Below are positions 33,787-41,198 of a stretch of 64,000 nt of DNA, one piece after another. The stretch is from positions 186,001 to 250,000 of the forward strand of contig JAFZLD010000025.1 of assembly GCA_017553505.1 (NCBI GenBank), written 5' to 3'. Made by a program: the position numbers and the translations under genes. The stretch comes from Lachnospiraceae bacterium (GTDB lineage Bacteria > Bacillota > Clostridia > Lachnospirales > Lachnospiraceae). How positions within the stretch are numbered: the stretch's first letter is position 1; each line of letters opens with the position of its first letter. Below the pieces are notes generated by a model. The model ran no database searches, was not told where the DNA came from, and saw only the letters and a program-made list of their open reading frames with translations.

Positions 33787-36576
33787 TTACTTATTGGTCA
33801 GCACTATTTCATCCAGTAATTTATAGAATTCATTTACATTAATAGGCTTGGGAATATACGCATTCATACCGGCTTCTATACATTCCATTTTGTCTTCGCT
33901 CATAGCGTTGGCAGTCATGGCGATTATCGGTACGGTCTTAGCGTCTGTTCTTTCAAGCTTTCTTATTTCTCTGGATGCCGTAAGTCCATCCATATTCGGC
34001 ATTCTTATATCCATAATTATTGCACAATAATGATTGGGCTCACTGTTTTTAAACATATTAAAGCCCATAAGACCATCATCGGCCACTTCTACAGACGCAC
34101 CTAGATTACTAAGTATTTCTGAAGCTATTTCCTGATTGATGATATTGTCTTCACATAACAGGAATACACTGTTATTGTAATCATTTTTAATTGAAGCCTC
34201 ATCATTGGATTCAGTGACAGCAGAAGAGGATACATCATCTATTTCGTCATCACTTACATATGAGCAAGGCAGCGTAACCGTAAATGTTGTGCCTTTATTT
34301 ATTCGACTCTCGACACTGATTTCTCCACCCAGCAATTCTATAAGATTATGGGTAATAGCCAGACCAAGTCCGGTTCCTTCATTGAATGTAGCGTTTATCC
34401 TGTTTTCCTGAGAGAATGTTTCGTACAAATGTCGCTGAAATTCTTCACTCATACCAATACCGTTATCCTGTATTTTGAAAGTAACTATACAAGTAGAATC
34501 GGTTACTCTTTCGGTCATTATATATAGGTCCACATTTCCGCAATCATGAGTATATTTACATGCATTGGACAGAAGATTAAACATTATTTGATTAAGCCTC
34601 AATTTATCAATAACTATATTTAATATTGGTAAAGGCTCTTCATAATGAATACCGAAATTGATTTTCTTTCTTTCGCACAAGGGCAGAATCACAGAATTTA
34701 AGTACTCTATAAATTCCCCAAATTTGTAGACTTCAGCATTGAATTCAACTTTACCGGACTCGATTTTGGCCATATCGAGCAGATCGTTAATAAGGCCCAA
34801 TAAGAATCCCGAAGACATTTCAGCCTTCTTAAGATAATTCTTTATCTTTTCAGGGTTGTCTTCATTATATGCAAGTTGAGTCATGCCCATAATACCGTTT
34901 AAGGGTGTTCTTATATCATGGCTTACAAGCGATAGAAAATCAGACTTAGCTTTATTGGCTTTCTCTGCAGCCTCCAAAGCCTCAGAAATTCTTCTTTTCT
35001 GTTCCTGATCTTCATTATATAGCCTTGTCGAATCGCGGCAGGAGATAGTAATAATATCACGCCTGCTGTTTAAGAAAGAAAATCGCATAACATAGTGCTT
35101 ATTTCTCTCCTGGACAGGGCTTGTATTATATTGAATTGTATATTCGCCGTGTTGGTTTATTTTATCAATAAGATTGCTTAATTCTATTTGCCTTGATACT
35201 TCTTCGAGTTCATCCGGTATCTCAATCTGCGCCGCAAGTTTTTGCTTAAAGTGAGCAGTGAAATTGGGAGTTTCTTCGGATATATCGTTGTTGAACTTAT
35301 CTATAAGAATATAACTGTCGGTTTTGACATATATAAGTGCAATATAATCAAACTCTCTTTGAACGGTACCGTTTATAAGCGAGTCAAAAATTTTAATTCT
35401 ATGAATATTATTAATATGTATTACAGCTTCAACATCAGATGTTACAGGGTTTCTCAACAATTCTGCTGTAGTACATACCCACTCATCATTGTTTTTCTTT
35501 AACATTAAATGATGGTCGATTTTAAGTTGCAGAGTTCCCTGATTAAAGGCGGAGAGAAGACTGCTTCTTGAAATAACATTGGCGAAATGCATTTTTTCGA
35601 CCTTATCATTTATAAGGGCCATAATTCCTGTAACAAGATCATCGACTGTCTTACTATGAGTCACAGCAGCGAATTGACTATTGGCAGAAGATACTCCGTT
35701 ACAAATATTCTCGGTAACATTTACCTGTATAGTAGCAACAGATTCGGGCGCTATTCTCAATATCGCATTTATTCTGTTTTCAAAAGATATTTCCGCGTTC
35801 TTTTGCTCTGTAAGGTCAATACCCATACCATGAGCGACAGAAGGCTGATTATCATCATCAAATTCTACTATGTAATGACTTTTAATGTATCTTGCCTGAT
35901 TAAATCCCGGGAAATGATACCAGTTTTCAAAAGAAACCTCTGTTGCACCGGAAGACAATTTATTGACATTTGATAGAAACGTTGAACAGTCACTGACATC
36001 AATAATGCCAAAATTAATCAAATCTCTGGGGAAATTTACCTTTTCAAAGTTTCTGAAGTAAGGTGTGAAAAGATTATCGTTAAATAAAGTACCTGTTTTG
36101 ATATTGAAATCCCAGGTGATAATATTGCAGAATTCAACAGCAGCAAGGTAATTTCGTTGATTTTCAATCAAAGCTTTGGCAATGCTGTCTTTTTTATCAT
36201 TGCAAGAAAAAGTATTTGTTAAGAAGCAGATAAAAACAGAAGCATTATCCTTAGAGTCAAAATAAACACATTGACCCTCAAGAATACTGCCTCCTTCATC
36301 TTTGGTGCGTACATGTACGCATATTGTTGCTTCTTCGGTATTGTTCTTGGCATTATTTAAAGATTTGGCAAGATATGAATAGTCATATACAGAAATAAAA
36401 TGATATTCTTCATCGGCAAGCATAGCAATGAATTCTTCATAAGAATAGCCGAATAACCCCGGAATCTCCTTAGAAAAATGAACAATAGAAACTTCATGGT
36501 CCGACATACTGAATAATACGTACGGATGAGAAGCCGCATCTGCAATTTTAATTGCCTTGTTCAATATAGAATTCAT
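33787..36576 (-). CDS. Hybrid sensor histidine kinase with PAS-type sensing and receiver domain
   Basis: A 929-residue cytoplasmic hybrid kinase; no clear transmembrane helix is seen. Residues about 1-520 contain three or four PAS-like regions. The HisKA domain (about 535-605) has the phospho-accepting H553 in SHDIRTPLN. The ATPase domain (about 650-770) shows the N-box around N671, G1 DNGIGM at 704 and G2 GTGLGLAI at 734. The C-terminal receiver (about 803-925) has phospho-acceptor D856 in MDIRMP. Phosphate would pass from H553 to D856 and on to an unknown phosphotransfer protein. No response regulator gene is adjacent. It starts 13 bp after the TtcA-like gene and is probably co-transcribed. 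Confidence 0.9.
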   Translation of the reverse strand: MNSILNKAIKIADAASHPYVLFSMSDHEVSIVHFSKEIPGLFGYSYEEFIAMLADEEYHFISVYDYSYLAKSLNNAKNNTEEATICVHVRTKDEGGSILEGQCVYFDSKDNASVFICFLTNTFSCNDKKDSIAKALIENQRNYLAAVEFCNIITWDFNIKTGTLFNDNLFTPYFRNFEKVNFPRDLINFGIIDVSDCSTFLSNVNKLSSGATEVSFENWYHFPGFNQARYIKSHYIVEFDDDNQPSVAHGMGIDLTEQKNAEISFENRINAILRIAPESVATIQVNVTENICNGVSSANSQFAAVTHSKTVDDLVTGIMALINDKVEKMHFANVISRSSLLSAFNQGTLQLKIDHHLMLKKNNDEWVCTTAELLRNPVTSDVEAVIHINNIHRIKIFDSLINGTVQREFDYIALIYVKTDSYILIDKFNNDISEETPNFTAHFKQKLAAQIEIPDELEEVSRQIELSNLIDKINQHGEYTIQYNTSPVQERNKHYVMRFSFLNSRRDIITISCRDSTRLYNEDQEQKRRISEALEAAEKANKAKSDFLSLVSHDIRTPLNGIMGMTQLAYNEDNPEKIKNYLKKAEMSSGFLLGLINDLLDMAKIESGKVEFNAEVYKFGEFIEYLNSVILPLCERKKINFGIHYEEPLPILNIVIDKLRLNQIMFNLLSNACKYTHDCGNVDLYIMTERVTDSTCIVTFKIQDNGIGMSEEFQRHLYETFSQENRINATFNEGTGLGLAITHNLIELLGGEISVESRINKGTTFTVTLPCSYVSDDEIDDVSSSAVTESNDEASIKNDYNNSVFLLCEDNIINQEIASEILSNLGASVEVADDGLMGFNMFKNSEPNHYCAIIMDIRMPNMDGLTASREIRKLERTDAKTVPIIAMTANAMSEDKMECIEAGMNAYIPKPINVNEFYKLLDEIVLTNK

Positions 36577-36589
36577 TTACTCTCCCAAA

Positions 36590-37312
36590 TTACCCTTTAT
36601 TGGTCCATCCGTTCAAGTTGCTGTCCTTAATGGCTGTAAACATACGCTGTTTAACGCCCGGATTTTCTCTGTTTAAATCTTTTAACAAGTCTTTAACGTA
36701 TTCACGTTTTGTATGTTTATCGACAGGACAGGGGCTCTTGACTACAGGAATATTGTTTTTGTTAACAAAACCTATAACATCCGCCTCATTCATATAAATC
36801 AAAGGACGTATAACATGTAAATCCGTTCTGTCCAGATAGGTAACAGGAGCAAAAGTATGAAAGCGTCCTTCATAAATGAGCGACATCATCATAGTATCCA
36901 CAACATCGTCCTTATGGTGAGCATAAGCTATCTTGTTGACGTCCTTTGCTTTCATAGCATCGTTTAAGGCACCTTTACGCATCTTGGCACACAGAGAGCA
37001 CGGACTTTTTTCTTTACGTTCTTCAAAAACTATTTGAGCTATGTCTGTTTTAATAATGACATATTCAACATCGAGATCCTTGCAAAACTCTGTAATCTTA
37101 TCAAGATTAAGGTTATTAAAGCCCAAATCAATTGTAATTGCCACAAGTTCATATTTTTTCGGATAAAACCTTCTCATATGAGCAAGAGCAGTCAGAAGAG
37201 TAAGAGAATCCTTGCCGCCGGATATTCCCACCGCAATTTTGTCTCCGTCTTCAATCATATTATAATCGTCACATGCACGGCGCACGAGACTGAGTACTTG
37301 CTGAAGTTGCAT
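36590..37312 (-). CDS. TtcA-family tRNA thiolation protein (PP-loop ATPase)
   Basis: A 240-residue adenylating enzyme. The PP-loop is SGGKDS near residue 30, and the Fe-S or persulfide cysteines are in 'PCSLCAKMRKG'. A second cysteine lies in 'SPCPVDKHTKRE'. TtcA makes 2-thiocytidine at position 32 of tRNA. The Firmicutes relatives may thiolate other positions, so the exact target is uncertain. The ATG is preceded by a GAGGTAAT site. The gene lies just upstream of the hybrid kinase. Confidence 0.85.
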   Translation of the reverse strand: MQLQQVLSLVRRACDDYNMIEDGDKIAVGISGGKDSLTLLTALAHMRRFYPKKYELVAITIDLGFNNLNLDKITEFCKDLDVEYVIIKTDIAQIVFEERKEKSPCSLCAKMRKGALNDAMKAKDVNKIAYAHHKDDVVDTMMMSLIYEGRFHTFAPVTYLDRTDLHVIRPLIYMNEADVIGFVNKNNIPVVKSPCPVDKHTKREYVKDLLKDLNRENPGVKQRMFTAIKDSNLNGWTNKG

Positions 37313-37419
37313 ATTACCTCACTTAGCTTATCTTTAGATATATTTTATTTTATCATAATATCTATATTTGTTTAATATATGATATAATTAGTTTATTAAA
37401 TTTTAAAGGAAGAATTGTC

Positions 37420-38901
37420 ATGAAATTCAAACCGCAAAAGAAATATTTTCATATAGGATTAACCATATTTCTTACCGCAATCGCAATTATGATTGCCTAT
37501 TTTTTGTTTTTCAGAATCGGGCAGATAAAAGCAGGACTTAACAGAATAAATTCTATCCTTGCGCCGGTATTCTACGGCCTGGTTATAGCCTATTTGATGA
37601 CACCTCTTTTAAATATAATTGAGCGTAAGTTCGTAAGACCTCTTTTTGACAAAGAAAACTGGGGTCGTGAGAATCCCAAGCGTAACGATCATATAAGAAC
37701 ACTTTCTGTTATTCTGACGCTGTTAATCGTCGTAATGATATTATATCTGTTTTTCTCATCAGTAATACCGCAGATATATACCAGTATTCAAAGTATTATT
37801 TCACAATATTCAGTCTATACACGCAATTTGACCGACTGGATTAATTCAACAATGAAGAAGAATCCGGAAATAGCCAAATACTTATCATCATTGGTTAACG
37901 ATTTTTCTTCGGAGGCTGACGATTTTCTTAATGATATTGCACTTCCCGCAATTAAGAATTTATTGCTTCCCAACATGAACGACATTTTATCAACCGTTTC
38001 ATCGGGCGTTATTAAAGTCTTAATGTTTGTATGGAATATAGTAATCGGCCTTGTTATTTCCGTATATGTACTTGCAGGCAAGGAAAGATTCGCTCAGGGC
38101 AGCGTAAGATTATGTTATGCATTTCTTGAAAGAGACTCTGCCAACAGATTTGTCGACAACGTAAGATTCACTCACAGAACCTTTATCGGCTTCCTTGGCG
38201 GTAAGGTTATTGATTCCGCAATAGTCGGTGTATTATGTTATTTTTCGTGTCTGATACTTAAGATGCCTTACGCATTATTGGTAAGTGTAATTGTAGGTGT
38301 AACCAATATAATTCCTTTCTTTGGTCCTTACATCGGAGCAATTCCTTCGACACTTATCATATTGCTCGTCGATCCGAGCAAAGCGTTAACATTCATAATA
38401 TTTATAATTATTTTACAACAGATTGACGGTAATTTTATCGGCCCCAAGATTCTGGCTCAGTCTACCGGTATCACCAGTTTCTGGATAATCTTTGCGATTA
38501 CTCTATTTGGAGGATTGTTTAAGATAATGGGTATGATTATCGGTGTTCCGGTAACGGCCGTAATTATATCGTTCATAGAAAGAATAACTAAGTCCAAACT
38601 TAAAAAGAAAGAATTGCCGGAAGCTCCCGAAGAGTATTTAAATGTCGGTAAGATTACCGAAGAAGGCGATATTCAAAGATTTGTATACAAGAAGCCTGAG
38701 CGAAAGAAAATGGACCAAAACAGCCTTGTTTTTCGTTTCTTTAAGGCCATATGGAATCTGTTAAAGAGACTGGGCGGCATAATTGCAGCATTTTTCACCG
38801 GATTTTCCTCTAAGATGGATATTAAGAAAAAATCTGCACCTAAGAAGGATGACACCACTTCAGAAAGGACCGCTGAAAAGACCGAAGAAAAAGAAGAGTA
38901 G
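37420..38901 (+). CDS. AI-2E family transporter (permease)
   Basis: A 493-residue membrane protein of the AI-2E/PerM family. It has two N-terminal helices (about 10-60), further helices near 90-120, and a C-terminal bundle with the family motif 'VGVTNIIPFFGPYIGAIP' split by a loop. A long Lys/Glu-rich cytoplasmic tail of about 100 residues is unusual. Members export diverse small molecules or Na+; the substrate here is unknown. It is a single-gene transcript ending in a bidirectional terminator. Confidence 0.88.
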   Translation: MKFKPQKKYFHIGLTIFLTAIAIMIAYFLFFRIGQIKAGLNRINSILAPVFYGLVIAYLMTPLLNIIERKFVRPLFDKENWGRENPKRNDHIRTLSVILTLLIVVMILYLFFSSVIPQIYTSIQSIISQYSVYTRNLTDWINSTMKKNPEIAKYLSSLVNDFSSEADDFLNDIALPAIKNLLLPNMNDILSTVSSGVIKVLMFVWNIVIGLVISVYVLAGKERFAQGSVRLCYAFLERDSANRFVDNVRFTHRTFIGFLGGKVIDSAIVGVLCYFSCLILKMPYALLVSVIVGVTNIIPFFGPYIGAIPSTLIILLVDPSKALTFIIFIIILQQIDGNFIGPKILAQSTGITSFWIIFAITLFGGLFKIMGMIIGVPVTAVIISFIERITKSKLKKKELPEAPEEYLNVGKITEEGDIQRFVYKKPERKKMDQNSLVFRFFKAIWNLLKRLGGIIAAFFTGFSSKMDIKKKSAPKKDDTTSERTAEKTEEKEE

Positions 38902-38905
38902 TAAG

Positions 38906-38938
38906 AAAGGAGAGAAGCGATATTGCCTCTCTCCTTTT
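38906..38938. terminator. Bidirectional terminator between the transporter and recombinase genes
   Basis: AAAGGAGAGA (38906-38915) pairs with TCTCTCCTTT (38928-38937), with T-rich flanks on both strands. It separates convergent genes. Confidence 0.85.
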
Positions 38939-38940
38939 AA

Positions 38941-40002
38941 TTATTCACTGTATGGATCAACCTTGGCTGCCTGACGCCTATGAGCGTCCTCAGAGGCCGC
39001 GTAGTGCTTGGCTGTGGTATTTATATCTGAATGCCCCAGAACGTCCGCTACGAGCCTTATATCGCCTGTTTTGTTGTATAAAGCGGTACCATATGTGGAA
39101 CGCATCTTGTGAGGTGATATTTTCTTGTTGGAAACTGCAACTTTGGCATATTTGTCGACCATTTCCTGGATGGATCTGACAGCCATTCGTTTCTTTCTGA
39201 GCGACATAAACAGAGCTTTTTCGCTATCTGATTCAATCATATGAGGGCGTTCGATCTCAATATAATCGGTCAAAGCTTCTTTGGTAACGTTATCAAAGTA
39301 CAAAATATGCTCTTTGCGGCCTTTTCTGACCACGCACATGGAATTTTCATTGAAATTGAGGTCTGAAATATCTAGTGAAACGCATTCCGACACTCGAATA
39401 CCCGTTCGCAAGAGAAGAGTAAGGATGGCAAAATCACGATATTTGGTGTTTTGAAGCATTTTTTGCTGCCTAAGTGACCCTACAGCGCTGTTTTTGATGA
39501 TTGTTAAAAAAGTGTCAACCTCTGAAGGAGTAAGCCTGATAATAATATGGTCGTCATCCTTACGTGATTGTTTATTGGCACCGACAGTCGGATCATTGGT
39601 CATGAAATCGTGCTCACATTGATATTTATAAAAAGACCTTAATGCAGACATTTTACGGGCAATCCCGTTAACATTATTCTGAAGGTCCTTGGTACCTATA
39701 ACCGTGACGTCTTTGGCACTTAAATATTTCTGATATTCATTTATGTCCTGGAAGGCCAGATTATTTAAAATATCAAGGGGAATATCCTTAACATCGTAAG
39801 TCTTGGCCGGCGGACAGAATTCTTTGAGATATTCAAGAAAAACATATAAATCATATGCATATGAAATCGCTGTGTTGGGATTACGCATTGCACGTGAATC
39901 AAGAAACTCATAAGTATAAACCGGAAGATTCTTTTTAAGTTCCTCAAGTTTAATTCGATAATTTCGATCTTTTTGCTTGTTAAATTCAGAATCTCTGCCC
40001 AT
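38941..40002 (-). CDS. Tyrosine recombinase (XerC/D-like integrase)
   Basis: A 353-residue tyrosine recombinase. The core-binding domain (about 20-140) is followed by the catalytic domain with R203 (GIRVSE), a lysine in 'RKGRKEH', H298/R301 (SPHKMR), H324 (LGHSDI) and the nucleophile Y334. All six active-site positions are present. It is longer than XerC or XerD (about 300). No integrase-type att repeat or other mobile gene is nearby, so I take it as a resident recombinase rather than part of an element. The ATG at 40002 is preferred to a TTG at 40020, which overlaps the GGAGG site. Confidence 0.87.
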   Translation of the reverse strand: MGRDSEFNKQKDRNYRIKLEELKKNLPVYTYEFLDSRAMRNPNTAISYAYDLYVFLEYLKEFCPPAKTYDVKDIPLDILNNLAFQDINEYQKYLSAKDVTVIGTKDLQNNVNGIARKMSALRSFYKYQCEHDFMTNDPTVGANKQSRKDDDHIIIRLTPSEVDTFLTIIKNSAVGSLRQQKMLQNTKYRDFAILTLLLRTGIRVSECVSLDISDLNFNENSMCVVRKGRKEHILYFDNVTKEALTDYIEIERPHMIESDSEKALFMSLRKKRMAVRSIQEMVDKYAKVAVSNKKISPHKMRSTYGTALYNKTGDIRLVADVLGHSDINTTAKHYAASEDAHRRQAAKVDPYSE

Positions 40003-40062
40003 AAGCCTAAAAACCTCCAAATCGTGGAAATCCCATAATATGCTTTAATATATGCACTGTTT

Positions 40063-40086
40063 AGCGTTAAATTGAGATTTAACGCT
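40063..40086 (-). repeat. 10-bp inverted repeat in the recombinase leader
   Basis: AGCGTTAAAT-tgag-ATTTAACGCT is a perfect palindromic hairpin. It lies 16-40 bp downstream of the predicted -10 element and about 60 bp upstream of the start codon, so it is a possible operator or 5' RNA hairpin. Confidence 0.55.
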
Positions 40087-40101
40087 ATAATAGATATATT
40101 C

Positions 40102-40130
40102 ATACTACCACTATTTCGTACAAAAATCAA
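40102..40130 (-). promoter_or_regulatory. Promoter of the tyrosine recombinase gene
   Basis: On the minus strand, TTGATT (40125-40130) and TAGTAT (40102-40107) are separated by 17 bp. Confidence 0.5.
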
Positions 40131-40183
40131 CTAAAATCGCGCAAATCAGCGGTTAATCAGACAATCTCACCCATATTGTAATA

Positions 40184-40212
40184 TTGACTTTAACCGGTAT
40201 AAATCGTAATAT
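40184..40212 (+). promoter_or_regulatory. Promoter of the second DegV gene
   Basis: TTGACT (40184-40189) and TAATAT (40207-40212) are separated by 17 bp, just upstream of the TTG-started DegV gene. Confidence 0.65.
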
Positions 40213-40246
40213 TTTTTTGTTAGTTTAGGTTTGGAGGCGTTATATT

Positions 40247-41134
40247 TTGAGTTTTAAGATTTTTTCCGATACATCCTGTAATATACCGATGTCACGTTTA
40301 TCGGATGCCGGTGTTGATTTGATTCCCTTTTCTTTTTATGACAAAGAAAACATTAATGATGTTAAGAACTGCATCGATATAGATTCTTTTGACGGTGTAT
40401 CCTTCTATGATTCAATCAGACAAGGAAAAGTATTCAATACTTCTCAGATTACACCACAGATTTACTATGATTATATGGAGCCTGTAGCCCGCGAAGGTAT
40501 AGACATATTATATGTTGGCATGTCTTCAGGCATCAGCGGTTCTTACAACTCTTCTCTCGCAGCAATGAAAATGCTTGAAGAAGAGTACCCCAATGTAAAA
40601 TACTATTTTCACGATACAAAGGCTGCATCACTCGGTGAAGGAATTGCAGTTTTTAAGGCAATTGAGCTTCGTGAAAAGGGCTATTCTATCGAGGAAACAT
40701 ATCATTTCCTTGAGAACATGGCAAAGAACATTTATCAGGTATTCACGGTAGATGATTTGAAATCTTTAAGTCGTACCGGTCGCCTTTCAAATGCTGTGGC
40801 CATTATCGGTAATTTGCTTAATATTAAGCCTTTGCTTAAAGGTAATGAAAACGGTCAGATTGTTTCTTTTGACAAGGTTCGCGGTAGCAAAAAAGCAATG
40901 TATGCCCTTGCAGCCAAGTACAATGAGCTTGTGGTAAATCCCGAGAACCAAATTGTAGGAATTGCGCACGCAAATAACCCTGAGGACACACAATTACTTA
41001 TCGACCTCATTAATAAGGACAATCCACCCAAGGAAATCCTCAGTGTATGCTACGAACCTGTTACCGGCTCACATGTAGGTCCCGGTACTGTAGCACTCTT
41101 CTTCTTAGGCGACGACAACGTAAGATTTAACTAA
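40247..41134 (+). CDS. DegV family (FakB-like) fatty-acid-binding protein
   Basis: A 295-residue DegV-fold protein with 'IFSDTSCNIP', 'FNTSQITPQ', 'SSGISGSYN' and 'LKSLSRTGRL' motifs lining the lipid pocket. It is a paralogue of the DegV protein at 5318 and could be the second FakB feeding FakA. The start is TTG at 40247, with TTTGGAGGCG upstream. It has its own promoter and terminator. Confidence 0.85.
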   Translation: MSFKIFSDTSCNIPMSRLSDAGVDLIPFSFYDKENINDVKNCIDIDSFDGVSFYDSIRQGKVFNTSQITPQIYYDYMEPVAREGIDILYVGMSSGISGSYNSSLAAMKMLEEEYPNVKYYFHDTKAASLGEGIAVFKAIELREKGYSIEETYHFLENMAKNIYQVFTVDDLKSLSRTGRLSNAVAIIGNLLNIKPLLKGNENGQIVSFDKVRGSKKAMYALAAKYNELVVNPENQIVGIAHANNPEDTQLLIDLINKDNPPKEILSVCYEPVTGSHVGPGTVALFFLGDDNVRFN

Positions 41135-41153
41135 ACAATTGGTAATTAATTTT

Positions 41154-41187
41154 AAAAGGGAAAGGCGTTTATAGCCTCTCCCTTTTT
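41154..41187. terminator. Bidirectional terminator between DegV and the C11 peptidase gene
   Basis: AAAGGGAAAGGC pairs with GCCTCTCCCTTT with one mismatch (stem about 41155-41185), flanked by A and T runs. Confidence 0.85.
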
Positions 41188-41198
41188 TGTACCCTAAA

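Noticed and set aside
38941-40246. Tyrosine recombinase as the edge of an integrated element
   Set aside because: No tRNA, direct repeats, phage or transposon genes flank it. Neighbours are chromosomal genes with terminators on each side.
40247-41134. Degenerate DegV pseudogene
   Set aside because: All conserved pocket motifs are intact, length is normal, and it has a promoter, ribosome-binding site and terminator.
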